A stretch of 64,000 nt of DNA. It comes from Ichthyophis bannanicus. Its lineage: Eukaryota > Chordata > Amphibia > Gymnophiona > Ichthyophiidae. Location of the stretch: positions 1,241,131,523 through 1,241,195,522 of the forward strand of contig CM066033.1 in the NCBI GenBank assembly GCA_033557465.1, in the 5' to 3' direction. The notes beneath the pieces were generated by a model that ran no database searches, was not told where the DNA came from, and saw only the letters and a program-made list of their open reading frames with translations. Position numbers and translations under genes: made by a program. This document shows positions 50,891 to 62,617 of the stretch, piece by piece; position 1 is the first letter of the stretch, and each line of letters starts with the position of its first letter.

Positions 50891-53414
50891 AGTTTGAAAT
50901 TCCATGTAAAAGGGGGAAGGCAATGGCAGTGGGGGTGTACTATCGAGCGACTTGCCAGAATGACCAAATGGATGATGAAATGCTCAAAGAAATCAAGGAA
51001 GCTAACAAAAGTTACAGTGCAGTAATAATAATGGGTGATTTCAACTACCCCGGTATCGACTGGGTCAGTGTCACGTCAGGACATGCTAGGGAGATAAAGT
51101 TCCTAGATGAAATAAATGACTGCTTCTTGGAGCAGCTGGTTCATGAACCGACCAGAGGGGAAGCCATATTAGACCTAGTCCTTAGTGGAACACCAGATCT
51201 AGTGCAAGAGATAAGGTTGTTGGGGCCACTTGGCAATAGTGATCATAGCATGATCGCCTTTGATTTAATTAGTGGAGGAGGGATAGTAAGGAAATCCACA
51301 GTACTACCTTTTAACTTTCGAAAGGGAAACTATGATATAATGAAGAAAACAGTTAAGAAAAAACTAAAAGGAGCAGTTGCAAAGGTTAAAGACGTACATC
51401 AGGCTTGGCTGTTGTTGAAAAATACTATCTTGGAAGCCCAGACCAGCTGTATTCCATGCTTTAAGAAAAGTGGAAGGAAGTCCAAAAAACTGCCAGCATG
51501 GTTTAAAGGTGAGGTCAGAGAAGCTGTTGTTTCCAAAAAAGCATCTTTCAGGAAATGGAAAAAAGAGCCAAACGACGAATCCTGGAAACAGCACAGGCAC
51601 TGGCAAGTCAAATGCAAGGCATTGATAAGGCAGGAAAAGGGAGAATTTGAGAAGAAGCTTGCTGCGGAAGCAAAAACACGAAGTAAAGACCTTTTCAGTA
51701 CATTTGTAGCAAAAAACCTGTGAGAGAGTCAGTTGGTCCATTAGATGATAAAGGGGTTAAAGGAGCACTAAGAGGCGACAAGGCGATAGCGGAGAGATTG
51801 AATGAATTCTTTGCTTCAGTCTTTATTGAGGAAGATGTAGGGATGTTACCCATGACTGAAGTGGTATTTCAAGGTGCGGAAGAAATGAAGGAAATATCAA
51901 TACATCGGGAAGATGTATTACAACTATTAGATAAACTGAAGAGTAGCAAATCACCTGGGCCGGATGGTATACATCCAAGGGTGTTGAAAGAACTGAAATA
52001 CGAGATTGCAGACCTGCTATTAGTAATCTGTGAACTATCATTAAAATCATCTCTAATACCTGAAGATTGGAGGATCGCCAATGTAACACCAATTTTTAAA
52101 AAGGGTTCCAGGGGTGATCCGGGAAACTACAGACCGGTGAGCCTGACGTCAGTACCGGGAAAAATGGTAGAAACCATCATAAAGAATAAAATTACTCAGC
52201 ATGTAGATAGTCATGACCTAATGGGAGACAGCCAACATGGCTTTAGACAAGGAAGATCTTGTCTTACTAATCTGTTATGTTTTCTTTGAAGGAGTGAATA
52301 ATTAGGTGGACAAAGGTGAGTCGGTTGATATTGTGTATCTGGACTTTCAGAAAGCCTTTGACAAGGTCCCTCATCAGAGACTTTTGGCAAAACTAAAGAG
52401 TCATGGGATAGGAGGCAGTGTACTATTGTGGTCAGGAACTGGTTAAAAGATAGAAAGCAGAGGGTAGGGCTAAATGGCCAATTTTCCCAATGGAGAAAGG
52501 TGAATAGTGGTGTACCCCAGGGATCTGTGCTGGGTCCGCTGCTTTTTGACATATTCATAAATGACCTGGAAAGTGGAATAACGAGTGAGGTTATCAAATT
52601 TGCAGATGACACAAAACTATTTAAAGTTGTTAAAACCCAAGAGGATTGTGGAAAATTGCAAGAGGATCTTGATAAATTGGAAGATTGGGCATCAAAATGG
52701 CAGATGAAATTTAATGTGGACAAGTGCAAGGTTATGCACCTAGGGAAGAACAACCCAAACTATGGTTACACGATGCAAGGTTCCACATTAGGAACCACCA
52801 CCCAGGAAAAAGATTTAGGCGTCATTGTGGATACCATGTTAAAACCTTCAGCCCAGTGTGCAGCAGCGGCCAAGAGAGCAAATAGAATGCTAGGTATGAT
52901 AAGGAAAGGAATGGAAAATAAAACAAAAGATATTATAATGCCTCTATATCGTTCCATGGTGAGACCACACCTTGAATATTGTGTGCAAATCTGGTCGCCG
53001 TATCTTAAGAAGGATATAGCGATTTTAGAAAAGGTTCAGAGAAGAGCCACCAAAATGGTAAAGGGGATGGAAGGATACTCCTATGAAGAAAGGCTAAAAA
53101 GGTTGGGGCTCTTTAACCTGGAAAAGAGACGGCTGAGGGGAGATATGATAGAAGTCTATAAATTAATGAACGGAGTGGAACGGGTAAACGTAGATCGATT
53201 GTTTACCTTTTCAGAATATAGAAAGACTAGGGGACATGCAATGAAGCTACAGGGTAAACTATTTAAGACTAATAAAAGAAAATATTTTTTCACTCAACGT
53301 GTAATCAAACTCTGGAATTTGTTACCGGAGGATGTAGTAAAGGCTGTTAGTGTAGCTGGGTTTAAAAAAGGTTTGGACAAGTTCCTGGAGGAAAGGTCCA
53401 TAAACCATTATTAA
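50891..53414 (+). pseudogene. CR1 subfamily B copy 1 ORF2
   Basis: Frame 1 (to 51,723): VGVYYRATCQ, IIMGDFNYPGIDW, LDLVLSGTPD and GNSDHSMIAFDL of the endonuclease, then the linker. Frame 2 (51,720-52,289): KSSKSPGPDGIHPRVL, NYRPVSLTSVPGKM and QHGFRQGRSCLTN. Frame 3 (52,428-53,414): [20 protein letters not shown] and FADDTKLFK, then the C-terminal domain to [10 protein letters not shown]. Three breaks, all small, suggest recent decay. Confidence 0.85.
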
Positions 53415-53592
53415 GAAGGGACCCAGGATATCAATGCTTGAACCAATACAAGCATTGTGGAACCTGTGTCCCTTGGGGAAACTGCTAGGTACGTATGACC
53501 TAGATTGGCCACTGTTGGAAACAGAATACTGGACTGGATGGACCTTGGTCTGACCCAGTATGGCATATCTTATGTTCTTATGTTCTTATGTC
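50891..53592 (+). mobile_element. CR1 LINE subfamily B copy 1, in DIRS 2
   Basis: This 5'-truncated ORF2 begins within the endonuclease and runs to the 3' end, an (TTCTTATG)n run at 53,572-53,592. The coding frames are broken at about 51,719, 52,290 and 52,430. It shares about 1.6 kb with 58,990-60,600 at very high identity by eye. Confidence 0.88.
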
Positions 53593-54480
53593 CAGAGTCC
53601 TGCATTCACGACCTGGGGTATTGGATGCATGCCTCTTTGCACTTTTCATCCTACGCATGTCTGACTCCACCATCATTGAATGATGTGGCAGCTGAGTCTT
53701 TTGAAATCCAGGACATGGCGGAACTCGATGCATAGTATCAAGCTTCCTAGAATGAGGAGATGTAGTCGAAGGTGTCTCCCACATTCTGAGCATCAAGTTA
53801 TGCAGAATTTCATGGATGGGCAGAGTGGCTGCCTCTTTTGGAGCTTTAGGATACTGGAGAATTTCCAATTCCTTTGCTCTGGGTTCCTGTTCAGGAGCTA
53901 CCATGATTGAAAGGCCTTTGGCCACATCACAAATAAAATCCTGAAAAGACATGTCCTCTGGAGGTGACATTCTGCGTTGGGGAGAAGAGGAATCTTCCGG
54001 GAGAAACCCTCTGGTACCATCAGAATTGTCAGAGTCTTCGGAATCGGAGGATTCGAAGTATTCCTGACCACGATGCTCATGCAAAGCACAGTCTCGGTAT
54101 CGATCGAAGCCAGTACCGAATTGATCCGGTACCGATCTGTCGATTCCAACCAAAGATGGCATGGGAAGAACTCCCACCGGGGCCGGTACCATCGGTACCG
54201 GTATCGTCGGTACCAGTATCTGTACCAGTGTAGGTACCGGCATCGGTATTGATGTCGGTACCGGTGCCTGTTAAACCATAGGTGTCAACGGTACAGCAGC
54301 TGTGAGAAGAGCTGCAATGCTGTGTTCGATAGCGAGGAACCTCTGGTCTATCGATGCTGCCAATGCCTGGGTGTAGGTACCAGTGAAAACGGCCAGGACC
54401 CCTGAGCATGGCACCAGTAGTTCTTGCGAGATCGAGGCCTCGAGAACATCCTGCAGCGAGAAGATTCTGATTTTTACTGA
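53593..54480 (-). pseudogene. DIRS 2 Gag middle part
   Basis: A frame of 221 codons (53,578-54,243) has SSDSEDSDNSDG, an acidic Ser-rich run, and LPIHEILHNLMLRMWETPS, alike to DIRS 1 Gag. The N-terminal side shows repeated (GGTACC)-type hexamers encoding Val/Pro/Gly/Thr repeats (54,110-54,260). Confidence 0.6.
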
Positions 54481-54893
54481 CTAATGTCTGGAAGCAAGAA
54501 GGATGACTGTCCAGACATGATGATTTTCATAGTTTAAAACCTCTTGCTGCAGTTCTGTAATCCTCCCTCCCCTTCTGTGTGATCCAGCCAATAAGAAGGC
54601 TGTAGGGCCAGAGCACTGGAATGCAACTCTAGCCCCAGTAACCCTCCATCTATTCAGTACATATGCAGACATGGCCATTATATTTTCCAGATAGACATTG
54701 CTGTGCATGTAGATAAGTGTACTTGCTGGGGCTCAGAAGAGTGGGTACACAAGTTCCCTGTAAAATAGTTATCTCCAAGTTATAATGCCCTGTTCAATGT
54801 AATTTCAGTTTGTTCAATGTAAACCGCACTGATGCAGAATAGCGCGGTATATAAGAGAATTAAATAAAATAAATAAATAATAAATCCTGGAGC
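54480..54893 (+). mobile_element. SINE or L2-tailed fragment in DIRS 2 Gag
   Basis: The 3' part (54,740-54,893) equals the tail of the SINE at 39,123: CCCTGTAAAATAGTTATCTC, TTCAATGTAAACCGCACTG, GCGCGGTATATAAGAG, then (AAAT)n. The 5' 260 bases have no tRNA-like boxes, so it may be another kind of L2-dependent copy or two joined pieces. Confidence 0.6.
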
Positions 54894-55283
54894 GCCATTG
54901 ATGATTTGGAAGCCGAAGCCTTCCACCAGGGCTGTTTTGCCATTGTGGTTCCCTCAAGGGCAATGCCAATGGCCTCTCGATGCTTAGCAGGAGAGCTACC
55001 CTTTGAGGACCGGCTTTTTTTGTTTAATTGCCGGAGATCCATGGGAGGAAGAGGAGGCTCTTGAAGATGTCAATGCAATGGATCTGGCATCCGAAGAAAA
55101 GAGAGTACCGAGCTTTGCAGCCCGGTTCTGTCTTCCTCTCTTAGTCATCCCCATACAGGAGAAACATTCAGATGGAGAATGTTCAGGCCCTAAACATTTC
55201 AGACACCAATCATGGGTGTCAGTGACAGAAATGGTACCACCACACTTAGTACATTTTTTAAAACCACTAGTTGGTTTTTCCAT
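54894..55283 (-). pseudogene. DIRS 2 Gag N-terminal part with zinc-knuckle-like cysteines
   Basis: The start MEKPTSGFKKCTKC at 55,283 gives KCTKC...CLKCLGPEHSPSECFSC, the same Cys/His pattern as DIRS 1 Gag. A frameshift near 55,000-55,040 leads to a second frame that is cut by the L2-tailed fragment at 54,893. Confidence 0.7.
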
Positions 55284-55844
55284 ATTTCAGGAATATGAGG
55301 CCTAATGCCCAAAAAGGCGCCTAGCACCGAAAAAGAAAAGTTTCTGAAGAGAAACAGTTCAAAGTATACAATTTTTTGAAAAAAGAAAAGAAAAGAACCG
55401 GCGGTATCGGTAGGCGTCGTGCGGAGGCAAACACAACCACAAGAAAACAATTTTAAAGACGGAATTTTCTGCGGTGACAGGGTATGGGTCCTGTCGGCTC
55501 CACGGAAAATGAAGAACTGAAGAGGGACAGTTGGAAAGGCAGGAAGGCATCGCGCATGTGCTGAGGGATGCTCCCAAAAGCATTCCTATTGGACGCTGGG
55601 GAGCGTTCCCGCGCAAGCTCCATCGGTACCGACGATACCCATATGTGAAGACTACATTCCTGTTTGTTCCTGGAAATTAACTATTATCTTAAAATGTCTT
55701 TAGGGGTATTTATTAATGCCCCTTTAGCTTACAAGATTCCCTCACCCCTTATTTCTGTTCATTATAAATGCATCTAGCTGTATTTTACAGACTGCAGTCA
55801 CACCAGTTTGAAGTCTACTTGTCACAACCTCTATACTGTGTTGG

Positions 55845-56893
55845 GCACGTTGTTTTTTAACATATTCATAAATGACCTGGAAATGGGAACAACAAGTGAG
55901 GTGATCAAATCTGTAGATGACACACAATAATTCAAAGTTGTATAAATTCAAGAGGACTGTGAAAAATTGCAAGAGGACCTTGACAAATTGGAAGACTGAG
56001 TGTCCAAATGGCATATGAAATTTAATATGGACATGTGCAAAGTTATGCACCTAAGAAAGAACGACCCAAACTTTGATTACACGATGCAAGATACCACCTT
56101 AAAAGCCACCATCCAGGAAAAAGATTTAGGCGTCATCGTGGATAATACGTTGAAACCCTCTGCCCAGTGTGCAGCTGCGGCCAAGAAAGTAAATAGAATG
56201 CTAGGAATCATAAGGAAAGGAATGGAGAATAAAACCAAGGGTATTATAATGCCACTGTATCATTCCATGATTCAATCGCACCTTGAATATTGTGTGCAGT
56301 TCTGGTTGCCGTATCTTAAAAAGGATATAGCGGAATTAAAAAAGGTACAGAGAAGAGCCACCAAAATAGTAAAGGGGATGGAAGGATACCCCTATGAGGA
56401 GAGGCTAAAAAGGTTTGGGCTCTTCAACTTGAAAAAGAGAAGGCTGAGGGGAGATATGATAGAGATCTATAAATTAATGAATGGAGTGGAATGGGTTAAC
56501 ATAGATTGGTTGTTTATGCCATCAAAAAGTAGAAAGACTAGAGGACACGCAATGAAGATACAGGGTAACCCATTTAAGACTAATAAGAGAAAATATTTTT
56601 TCACTCAACGTGTAATCAAATGCTGGAATTTGTTACCGGAGGATTAATAAAAGCAGTTAGTGTAGCTGGGTTTAAAAAAGGTTTGGACAAGTTCCTAGAG
56701 GAAAGGTCCATAAACCATTTTTAAAGAGGAACCAGGAAATCCACTGCTTACTCCAGGATGAGCATTGTGGAAGCTGTGGACTTTTGGCCTGCCAGATACT
56801 TGTGACCTGGATTGGCCACTGTTGGAAAGAAGATACTGGGCTTGATGGATCTTGGTCTGACCCAGTATGGCATTTCTTATGTTCTTATGTACA
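55845..56893 (+). pseudogene. CR1 subfamily B copy 2, older, RT C-terminal part
   Basis: This decayed copy starts near TTTAACATATTCATAAATGA. A 215-codon frame (56,000-56,647) reads CKVMHLRKNDPNFDYTMQ through RRATKIVKGMEGYPYEERLKR to CWNLLPED. The usual 3' end with GGCCACTGTTGGAAAG and TTCTTATGTTCTTATG follows. It differs from copies 1 and 3 at many positions, including loss of the FADD block. Confidence 0.82.
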
Positions 56894-57250
56894 GCAGAAA
56901 AATTTCTAAGTACTGACCTTATTTCACATTTCTTTCAGGAAAAATAGGCACGTCTATGGGGAACACAAAAAATGTGCATGGGCCTTTCCTGAATACGCTT
57001 TATATGTCTCCGTGGCAAACAATGCCCCTGGTCCTCCGCTTCCAGGCACGTTCTGAGATCCCCTTGCTTGCACTGTGGAGTTTGGAATATGGCTGTATAC
57101 ATTTTTAGGAGAAATCCATCTCCCATGCATGTCCAAATGGCCTATTTGCATTATGGAATGACCTCCATTGTGTTTAGTAATGAGGATGATGGAGTGATTT
57201 CTCCTTTATATTCTCTGGATATTTTTCTGCCAAAACGAGCACATTTCAGA
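56894..57250. repeat. Dispersed non-coding repeat R, copy 1 part 2
   Basis: It resembles 62,190-62,440: GGGCCTTTCCTGAATACGCT against AGGCCTTTCCTGAATACATT, then TGGCAAA.ATG.CCCC and GGAATGACCTCC. It continues the order begun at 46,847. Confidence 0.6.
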
Positions 57251-57934
57251 TGCCTAGAGCAGGTCTAAACTTAGACTTGCTGCCAGATGTTTCTGAGATC
57301 AGGTGGAGACACCATGTTCCTGGGAATGCCACAGCCATGCATTCATCATGCCCCCTTCAGACTTGGACATCCGCAGACCCAGCTTCTAAAATGGTTCTAG
57401 AGACATCTATGTGCTTTGGATGACTCTATGCCCATTTTCAGATGTTCAAAGCATGAATACGGCTTCCAAAATGACCCTCTTAGTAAAAAAGGTACTATAT
57501 TTACAAAAGTGTGCTGATGTGTTAGCTTGCCCTAATATCATTAATATGTGTTATTAGTAAATAGGCTTCATTACATAAAACATGACTTGTGACAGATAAC
57601 GCACGTTCATGTGTAGTAAACCTTTTAGTAAATCTAGCTCTTAGATTTGCTTTTCTAACCTTATATTGCCCCCTCCTAGAACACCCATGAATTGAGTAAC
57701 TGAGTTTTGGAAAATTTTCACCTAGAGGATGTAGAAACCAGATCTTTTTGAGAATTTACCCCTTACAGTAGCTTTTATAGAACTATTGCATATTACAGAA
57801 TATATATTCTAGGGAGTGCATTTCATTTCTTCTGTTTTGATTCTTTTATGTACAGTATTTGTATGTAGATTTTAAGCATACCATTTAATGAAACAAATGA
57901 AATATAAAATGGGGGCGAGGTTCCATGAAAACAG
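57251..57934. other. Unassigned A/T-rich stretch, no gene seen
   Basis: There is no long frame and no clear repeat boundary. The composition shifts to A/T-rich after about 57,480. Confidence 0.5.
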
Positions 57935-58985
57935 AAAATGACAGCAGAAAAAGACCATATGAACCATCCAGTCTGCCCATCCAAACCAGCAGCCCAGTTG
58001 CTATAATTCCTTCTCCCTCAGAGATCCTTGGTGCTTATTCCATGCTTTCTTGAGTTCTGTCATCTCCTCCACCTCCATTGGGAGACAGTTCCATCCATCC
58101 ACTACATTTTTTGTAAAGCAATATTTCCTTAGACTACTCATGAGTCTGCCATCTTTCACTCGCATCCCTCCTTCTCCTCCTCTTCTTTCCTCATTCCAAA
58201 GCCTGCTTTCCATCAAAAAAGGCATGGCTTCCATTTATTTATTTTATTTCTATACCGCTTTATCTTGGAATCAAGGAGGTTTACATTTAACAAAACCATT
58301 TTACATTGAATACGTTTCTATTGAACTGGAGAGGGGGAAGGGGACATGAAACATTTTACAACTTTACAATGAACAATTTCCAATAGATAAGGAGGAGGTA
58401 AAATAACAATAATATTAACATACTGATTGGAAGAGTGTATTCCTTGGAAGTACTTAAATATCTCTCTCATATCTTCCCTTTCTCAACTCTCCTCCAAATC
58501 TTTAAGTCTGCCTACATATGTTTTATGATGAAAATTGACCATTTTAATAATTACTGTCTGGACCAACTCCATCCAGTTTATATTATTTTGAAGGTGTAGT
58601 CTCCATAATTATACACTGGACTCCGAGATCTCACCATACAGAGGCACTATCATCTTCTTCTAAAGTACCCAAGCATCTTTTTTTTACCATTGCCTTTTCT
58701 ACCTATGATTACTCTTAGGGCCATACTTTTCTTCTGTGCACTTTATTGCTGATATTGTACCACTTCCTTGGGTTTTTACAAATGTAGCACATGGCCCAGC
58801 ATTTTTAACATTGGATATTTGCTATCAAATTCTAGATCATTCCTCAGGTTTTGCAGAGATCCATCCTCAAATTTTCCATACCTCCCAGGGTATCTACCCT
58901 TTTGTTGATCTTCACATTAGCCACAAAAAAAACAAACCTTTCTCAACAGTCCCGCCACAATGCCATTTATAAAAATACTGAGAGG
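57935..58985 (-). pseudogene. Old CR1 copy, split by an L2 end
   Basis: On the minus strand the C-terminal remnants YCFTKNVVDGWNCLPMEVEE and ELKKAWNKHQGSLREK (58,001-58,150) are recognisable. Further broken RT sequence lies at 58,441-58,985. It has many more stops than the other CR1 copies and is the oldest in the window. Confidence 0.75.
58230..58440 (-). mobile_element. L2-type 3' end in the old CR1
   Basis: On the minus strand it ends AAACCTCCTTGATTCC...AAAGCGGTATAGAAAT with an A/T tail. CR1 sequence continues on both sides. Confidence 0.75.
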
Positions 58986-58989
58986 AAAT

Positions 58990-60600
58990 GGACCAAGGGT
59001 GTTGAAAGAACTGAAATATGAGATTGCAGACCTGCTATTAGTAATCTGTGAACTATCATTAAAATCATCTGTAATACCTGAAGATTAGAGGATCGCCAAT
59101 GTAACACCAATTTTTAAAAAGGGTTCCAGGGGTGATCCGGGAAACTACAGACTGGTGAGCCTCACGTCAGTACCGGGAAAAATGGTGGAAACCATCATAA
59201 AGAATAAAATTACTCAGCATGTAGATAGTCATGGCCTAATGGGAGACAGCAAACATGGCTTTAGACAAGGAAGATCTTGTCTTACTAATCTGTTATGTTT
59301 TTTTGAAAGTGTGAAAAAACAGGTGGACAAAGGTGAGTCGGTTGATATAGTGTATCTGGACTTTCAGAAAGCTTTTGACAAGGTCCCTCATCAGAGACTT
59401 TTGACAAAACTAAAGAGTCATGGGATAGGAGGCAGTGTACTACTGTGGATCAAGAACTGGTTAAAAGATAGAAAGCAGAGGGTTGGGCTAAATGGCCAAT
59501 TTTCCCAATGGAGAAAGGTGAATAGTGGTGTACTCCAGGGATCTGTGCTGGGTCCGCTGCTTTTTGACATATTCATAAATAACCTGGAAAGTGGAATAAC
59601 GAGTGAGGTTATCAAATTTGCAGATGACACAAAACTATTTAAAGTTGTTAAAACCCAAGAGGATTGTGGAAAATTGCAAGAGGATCTTGATAAATTGGAA
59701 GACTGGGCATCAAAATGGCAGATGAAATTTAATGTGGACAAGTGCAAAGTTATGCACCTAGGGAAGAACAACCCAAACTATGGTTACACAATGCAAGGTT
59801 CCACATTAGGAACAACCACCCAGGAAAAAGATTTAGGCGTCATTGTGGATAATATGTTAAAACCCTCGGCACAGTGTGCAGCAGCGGCAAAGAGAACAAA
59901 TAGAATGCTAGGTATCATAAGGAAAGGAATGGAAAATAAAACAAAAGATATTATAATGCCTCTATATCGTTCCATGGTGAGACTGCACCTTGAATATTGT
60001 GTGCAATTCTGGTCGCCGTATCTTAAAAAGGATATAGCGTTATTAGAAAAGGTTCAGAGAAGAGCCACCAAAATGGTAAAGGGGATGGAAGGATACTCCT
60101 ATGAAGAAAGGCTAAAAAGATTAGGCTCTTTAACCTGGAAAAGAGACGGCTGAGGGGAGATATGATAGAAGTCTATAAATTAATGAACAGAGTGGAACGG
60201 GTAAACGTAGATCGATTGTTTACGTTATCAGAATATAGAAAGACTAGGGGACATGCAATGAAGCTACAGGGTAAACTATTTAAGACTAATAAAAGAAAAT
60301 ATTTTTTCACTCAAAGTGTAATCAAACTCTGGAATTTGTTACCGGAGGATGTAGTAAAGGCTGTTAGTGTAGCTGGGTTTAAAAAAGGTTTGGACAAGTT
60401 CCTGGAGGAAAGGTCCATAAACCATTATTAAGAAGGGACCCAGGATATCAATGCTTGACCCAGTACAAGCATTGCGGAACCTGTGTCTTTTGGGAAAACT
60501 GCTAGGTACGTATGACCTAGATTGGCCACTGTTGGAAACAGGATACTGGGCTTGATGGACCTTGGTCTGACCCAGTATGTCATATCTTATGTTCTTATGT
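58990..60600 (+). mobile_element. CR1 LINE subfamily B copy 3, young
   Basis: It begins abruptly in ORF2 at GTGTTGAAAGAACTGAAATA and runs to a TTCTTATG end. It is near-identical to 51,978-53,590, with only scattered base changes. Confidence 0.88.
59155..60431 (+). pseudogene. CR1 subfamily B copy 3 ORF2, RT part
   Basis: The frame 59,155-60,153 holds [58 protein letters not shown] and FADDTKLFK in one piece, so the RT palm is intact (332 codons). A one-base deletion near 60,123 shifts the end to the frame 60,162-60,431 ([14 protein letters not shown]...[10 protein letters not shown]). A stop lies just upstream at about 59,086. Confidence 0.85.
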
Positions 60601-61329
60601 AAGGACTGATCATTATGGCACACTACTGGAAATTTCCTTTTCATCAGAATGAACTTCATTTACCCCTAATATATTTCTAAAATTGAATTTGCAGAACTCT
60701 TTGCCGTTAAAAAATGTTGTCTGTTGTTTGCAGAAAGTTCAACTTTTTATTGTAAGGTCACAGTGTTTCTATATGCATGAGATAGATTTTGCCTCAAAGC
60801 CTGAAGTCACTAATAATATTTTGGATATTGATGAGATTAAAGAGTTATTTTTACATGTGATTCTTCTTTATATGATGCCATTCTGTACAAAGGTCCAGAT
60901 ACCCATTGTAAAATCGTATGTTTCAATGAATCCCTAAGAGGCAGATTCTGCAAAATCCATATCTGGCCAGCGGACATGTTTAAATTGGAAACAGACACAA
61001 TACTATGCCAATTCCTCATCTGGGGGTATAAACATGCCCACATTTACAAAAATGGCATGTAGATGTGTCTGGAGTGGCATGTTCAACATGCTGTTCAGCC
61101 GGCCTGTGCACGTCTCCAGCCCGAGGTACTCACACGGATGCAGGCACGGACCATAGAATGAAGCGAAGAAACTCATCCCCACTAATATTACGGGACACAG
61201 GTAAATGCTGTAATTGTTTTGGATGTCCCCATGCTCACCATATTCTGGAAAGTTGCACTTTTCTGATCCTGCTTGTCTTCGCAATATACCCGTGAATGCC
61301 TCTGATGGCCATGCCTGCTCGGTTAAAAC
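60601..61329. other. Unassigned stretch, no gene seen
   Basis: Short frames at 60,683-60,937 and 61,003-61,335 have no recognisable motif. A PLE-like or other old repeat cannot be excluded. Confidence 0.5.
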
Positions 61330-62424
61330 ATGCATCTCCTAAGCTTCTCTATTTCATTCTCAGAACGCTGCAAAGTAATCTCACTGCACTCTAATGTATA
61401 ATAAGATCAAGTAGATATTAACATGCTTGTCATGACATACCTTGCATCAAAATGTACATGGCAGTGTAATGCAGTTATTCTTGCATTAGTCATCTCTAAA
61501 AACATTCTTTAAAATGCTAAGTATGGACCCTTACCAACCTCACAAAAACCTAAAATAACTTTGTAATTCCCCAAAGGATGCATTGTATTGCTGAGTGATA
61601 TAACTATGCTCTTCTAATGCCTATGGCTGTCTGACTATTACATCTTTTCCCCACATATCTGGGTACTGGCATTTCTCACAGCAGCTCCCTATATGTGGCT
61701 ACGCCTATCCCATATAATGTCCACTTTCTGTCCTGGCTTATACATCTGCTATCTGTGAGGAAACCCTGCCTGCCTTCCCACAGTCTGCTTTGTGTCATTG
61801 CTCCCCTAGTCAGACCTGTGTGGACATGGGAGGGGAGATCCCTGTACCATCATGCTAAATAGGCAGTCTCCAGACATATCACCATTCTCACAGCTTACAT
61901 AGGTCCTGGACTGGGTAGGGATGTAGGCCACTTGGCACAATCTGAGGAATATTGGCACAGGTCTCCCATTGCCTAGCAGAGCTGCTCAATCACTGCCCTG
62001 TCACAGTGGCCCCTGGTGGTACTGTGGTCATCCGTAAGGTCCAGGTATTGGCCAGGCATTCATTTCCTCGCTAAATTTCAGATCAGCACACCAGATCCAC
62101 CTGTGCAATCCTCAAACCACATACGCACACACACTCTCTCACTTGCAGGGATGAACTGTAGAACACAGCAGAAAACGTTTTAAGCATTGGCCTTATTCCA
62201 TGTCTCCAGCAGAATAACAGGCCTTTCCTGAATACATTATACACGTCGCTATGGCAAATCATGTCCCCATTACACCTTTCCCGGGCCTGTTGTGAAATCT
62301 CCATTCAATCGAGATAAACATGTGCGAGTGCCATGTACCAGAATACCTCCATAGATGTTTTCGGCACATAAACGTCTCCAGCACACATACAAACCCTTAT
62401 TCGGGTTCTGGAATAACCTCCTAA
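61330..62424. repeat. Dispersed non-coding repeat R, copy 2
   Basis: It is colinear with 46,847-47,400 followed by 56,894-57,250. This copy contains an extra 280 or so bases (61,640-61,910) without a match in copy 1, or copy 1 has lost them. No coding frame. Confidence 0.6.
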
Positions 62425-62617
62425 GTGAACAGAAGTGTGATTATCTCTGATGATCTCAAGGTGGCAAAACAGTGCGACAAGGCAGTGGCAAAAGCCAGGA
62501 GGATGTTGGGCTGCATACAAAGATGGATTGCCAGCAGAAAGGAAGAGGTACTTATGCCACTGCACAGATCGCTGGTGAGGCCTCACCTGGAATACTATGT
62601 TCAGTTTTGGAGACCAT
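62425..62617 (+). pseudogene. CR1 fragment, RT C-terminal block
   Basis: VIISDDLKVAKQCDKAVAKA, MLGCIQRWIASRKEEVLMPL and VRPHLEYYVQFW match subfamily A (17,690-17,790 and 24,512-24,580). It ends abruptly at the third TTA-type element. Confidence 0.8.

Larger units (their letters stand above)
47561..55676 (-). mobile_element. DIRS-type tyrosine-recombinase retrotransposon 2
   Basis: This reverse-oriented 8.1-kb locus includes a CR1 insertion of 2.7 kb and a SINE piece. Inverted terminal repeats lie at about 47,561-47,755 and 55,485-55,676, with shared GGGAGCATCCCTCAGCACATG-type and CATATG.GAAGACTA blocks. The internal complementary region is 47,841-47,934. Gag, RT, RNase H and recombinase are all recognisable. 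It belongs to a different subfamily from DIRS 1: the ends differ in sequence, but the layout is the same. Confidence 0.88.
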
